Below are positions 61,071 through 64,000 of a stretch of 64,000 nt of DNA, one piece after another. The notes beneath the pieces are model-generated. The model searched no databases. It was not told the origin of the DNA and saw nothing but the letters and a program-made list of their open reading frames with translations. How positions within the stretch are numbered: position 1 is the first letter of the stretch; each line of letters opens with the position of its first letter. The DNA is from Phycomyces blakesleeanus NRRL 1555(-) (Eukaryota > Mucoromycota > Mucoromycetes > Mucorales > Phycomycetaceae), in assembly GCF_001638985.1 (NCBI RefSeq), contig NW_017265138.1, forward strand, positions 1,240,001 through 1,304,000, given 5' to 3'. Both the position numbers and the translations under genes were made by a program.

Positions 61071-62640
61071 TTACAAGCTGTACATAACTTCATTTCTTTT
61101 TATTTTTCCATGCTCTTTCAGCTGCCTCAAACAATTATTGAGGCTTAATTCAGTGGGAAAGTCGTTCGAAATAAAATGTTGGGAAACATCAGTATCATTC
61201 AGTGGCCCAACTGATAAAGATATCTCATCATTTACATAGATATCTAGGAATCTATAAATATCTGCATCATCCTTTGGGTTTGCAGTAATATAGTCTCCAT
61301 TATCAATATACAGATTGTGTAGAATACAACAAGACGTGATAACTATTATCATATTCTTTGTATTGATTAGATATAAATGCTTATACATAAACATCCATCA
61401 AGATATCAGGAGAGAAAAGGTATTTTCAATTTTTTGTCTCGTAGAATATTTCATTTTATTATACTTCTTACAAGCTGCTATCACTTCTCTCGTTTCTGTG
61501 ATTACTCTTTCTGGTCTTGCTACTCGTGTTGCTCTTGTTACTCTCCTTTCTCTTCTTCCTTGTGTTGCTTGTAGAAGGGTAGTGCCTCTGCTAGAAAACA
61601 GAGTCATGAGCTAAAGAAGAAGAGAATATGCAGAATCTGTAAATAAACATTAAACATATGCAATGAGATATAATAATATGAAATTAATGTGGAGACCATT
61701 TAATATTAAACTTTATATACCTCCAATAATATAAGTCTCACCAAGACACTATATTCTTTCTTCATCTCGGATGACCATGTCCTCATATACCTGACCTAGT
61801 TTAAAGACTCTAGCATCACAAAAGCTTCCTGAAGAGATCAAGTTAGAAGATAAGTATTATATTATATGATCAAATTAAATACATGTATTATCTGGCACAC
61901 CAACAGAAATACACAAAAATTTCTTTTCATGATCGCATATAGCTATCAGACTCATACATGTATTATACTTATGATCAAAGTATCAATCACCATCTATGCT
62001 TGGCTTTTGAATTTGTATAAGCTTGTCATCAATGGCTCCAACAACATCCTTCAAATGATTAAGATCTGTATTACTTGTGTGAGAAGCAAAGCCATTAGCA
62101 ATTTCCCTTTGCTTCTCAATCATAGATGACTATACAATAGTCTTGCTGAGCATGTCTTTTCCTATGGTATTGCTAAAACATATTGTAAACTTGCTATAAG
62201 ACCCATGACTAACATCAAGTATTGCTTTAGCAACTTGGTAACCAAAATGAGTATTGGCAAATCTCTACAAAACAACAGCTACCTGCTGGAAACACTGCAG
62301 ACATTATCTTGCTCACGATCAGACCTTGCATATGCTGCAGTATTTCTGAGGGCGTTCACAAGTATCTCAAATGTTGATTTGATGATGTGATAATGAGCCG
62401 TGAAGCTATGCTCTCCAGTCTTTTCATCCATCAAGTTGAGGCAATCAATTGTCCACCAGCAATATGTTTCTTGATCTGCATGTCTATGAGTTAGAGGTCA
62501 TTCTTGAATCATAGATACACCTCCAATGTAGATCAAAAAGAAAATATCTTGGTTGATTAACCTCATTGATTTTAAGATCTTGTTCATGTGAAACTTATTG
62601 ATAGCTGGAAAAAATGTCATTATATATTTATCTTCTTCAT
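61071..62640 (-). pseudogene. DDE_Tnp_4-like (HARBI1-type) transposase remnant
   Basis: In minus orientation the order is: degraded N-terminal part (62640-62140), KDVVGAIDDKLIQIQKPS (first Asp, about 62030), FDHKYNTCMSLIAICD, FLCISVGVPDN, SGSFCDARVFKLGQVYED (second Asp, about 61815), CLGETYIIGG (where LGD.aY is usual), TRQKIENTFSLL (catalytic Glu, about 61410) and ITSCCILHNLYIDNGDY (61315). The order and spacing are those of PIF/Harbinger transposases. Several stops and apparent frameshifts interrupt it. Confidence 0.65.
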
Positions 62641-64000
62641 TGTCAATATTTTGCTTAAGAGATAATATAATCTTGATTTATTTAGCATTTTCATATCTAA
62701 CGCCTTTGGATTTAACGTCTTTGGATTCTTTAACATTATATTCCTTACCATCAGTTACTTTTTTTATATAAATTGCTTATGACTTTCAGCAGATTACTTA
62801 ACAAGAAGTTTAACTACTTCCATCTTTTCGTTAGACAAATGTTTATATGAATGGTTTGAGCTTGTTAAGAACATTGTTCAGAGTAATAAATATTTATATG
62901 TATAATAGTAAAAGCAAATAAAAAAGCTTTGATTCATTATCCTTTCAAAGAAAATAGATCAGTAGTATAGTATTGATTATAACACCAATTAAAAATTATA
63001 TGAAGATCACCTATGTTTGGTAATTAACACTATCATATATAAAGTGATTAGTATCTATATCAATATGCAATTCTATATCAATAATGCACTCCAAAAGCAC
63101 CTATAGTATATTCTTATATTCTAAGTTTCAAGCTCTTAGTTATACCCACTGACAAGTAGTTCCATGTTAAATACATGACATGCGTTTTGGTATGGGAAAC
63201 TTATTCCCCGAAGTCCAAACAATCTTTTGGGAGAGTGTATTAATACATTGGTTCAATACAATATATATCATCACTTCATCCGAAATAAAATAAACACAAC
63301 ACAAAAGTAATTTCGATTTATGTGTGCGTCCATATGTGCGCAAAGTGTGCACAATATGTTTACAAAAACAAATTGTATTGTGTATGCGTCCGTATGCACC
63401 AAACATATTTTGTTAGTATATATAAATAAATACTTAAATGTTTTAGATTTACTAAACTGCCCCTTTTACTCAATTTCACATCTAATATTTGTAATTAAAT
63501 TTATAAAATGATTAGAATTGTCAATTATTTAATGTTGCACCAAACGTTTTTTGTTGCTTTTGTATTTTTCTATGTGCTCTAATTTCATTACTTATTCTAA
63601 ACACATAAAAATAAGCATACAGTTCAAAGAGATACAAATATATATATTTATATTTTAATAAACTTAAAAATAAGATCTAAGTTATATTGTTGTGAGCCCT
63701 AAGTCAGCAACTATGAGTAATGAATTAGAATTAGGATTCATTTCCAATGCTTTTCAATCAGAAGTAACTACTTTAATTACAGGCATTGAGTGAGCAAAAG
63801 TGAGCAAAGGAGGAGCACTACTCAGCAAGATACTACAGTAAAAAGAACTTTATACAGAAGCTAAGATATTATAGTATTTCATAAAATAGTATAAATATTA
63901 CCAACATTATTGTGAACAGACATTATCTTTTATTTTCTTCAAAAGTTCTCTATTTCCTTTTTACCCTTTCAGCCAAGCACTGACTTTCTCTGACTGAGTT
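62641..64000. other. AT-rich right end, nothing recognised
   Basis: No supported gene. Words related to GTGCGTCCATATG and ATGCGTCCGTATG are found around 63320-63395 as imperfect direct and inverted repeats. From 63691 (TGTTGTGAGCCC) base composition becomes less AT-rich up to the window edge, which may be the start of another element; this cannot be settled here. Confidence 0.3.

Larger units (their letters stand above)
59734..62640. mobile_element. PIF/Harbinger-like transposon, decayed
   Basis: Two convergent coding remnants form the classic pair of this superfamily: a Myb/SANT-like DNA-binding protein (plus) and a DDE_Tnp_4-type transposase (minus). The terminal repeats were not found, so the borders given are only those of the coding remnants. 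Confidence 0.65.

Noticed and set aside
61315..61614. Plus-strand ORFs opposite the Harbinger transposase
   Set aside because: Shadows of the minus-strand coding sequence with the conserved CCILHN block.
63691..64000. Possible LTR starting TGTTGTGAGCCC
   Set aside because: No second LTR, primer-binding site or polymerase sequence is within the window.

Overview
The window is AT-rich DNA made almost entirely of transposable elements nested in one another. I see no host gene, rRNA, tRNA or CRISPR array. Short GT-AG introns, Tnp2-type (CACTA/Plavaka-like) DNA transposons, a Helitron2/Helentron-type element, a PIF/Harbinger-like element and a LINE together suggest a repeat-rich early-diverging fungus (Mucoromycota-like). 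That placement is an inference from element content; the species cannot be told.

Layout. (1) 1-2718: decayed LINE on the minus strand (ORF1 with zinc knuckles, then the start of ORF2 with an APE-type endonuclease); its reverse transcriptase would lie off the left edge. (2) 3281-51579: a nest of CACTA-like elements. Family 1 has ends CACTAC/CACTAT: two near-identical 7.55-kb copies in opposite orientation (A-left 6531-14084, A-right 31115-38667), a diverged copy X now in three pieces (3281-6530, 27751-31114, 45704-45980), and a truncated copy Z (45981-51579). Family 2 has ends CACTGGA: C-left (14208-27750, itself interrupted by element D, 17854-24644) and C-right (38908-45703). Two pieces of one 12/14-bp tandem array lie between A and C on each side. 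(3) 51688-58224: Helentron-like element whose 2029-codon Rep-helicase-endonuclease frame is open except for three TGA codons. (4) 59734-about 62640: broken PIF/Harbinger-like element (Myb/SANT-like gene plus DDE transposase). (5) The remainder is AT-rich sequence with nothing recognised.

Gene content. Every CACTA-like element carries a transposase gene with an N-terminal zinc-finger-like exon and an oppositely oriented auxiliary gene (N-terminal helical/coiled-coil segment, then a basic probable DNA-binding region) that may play the role of plant TNPA. In family 1 the two genes diverge; in family 2 they converge. Family 2 elements also hold a third small spliced gene near the 3' end. The transposase genes of A-left and A-right look intact, as do the auxiliary genes of D and C-right; most other genes carry stops or frameshifts.

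Main result. The 3-bp target duplications of A and C do not match across each copy but match perfectly when ends are swapped between the two copies (ATT and AAA for A; TTA and AAA for C). The two A copies and the two C copies have therefore exchanged flanks, either by recombination in the genome or by misassembly across long inverted repeats. Undoing the exchange rebuilds X as one element interrupted by A and C, and leaves A-array-C-array as a closed circle. A second notable point: the first catalytic Asp expected in Tnp2 transposases is Asn in all family 1 copies.
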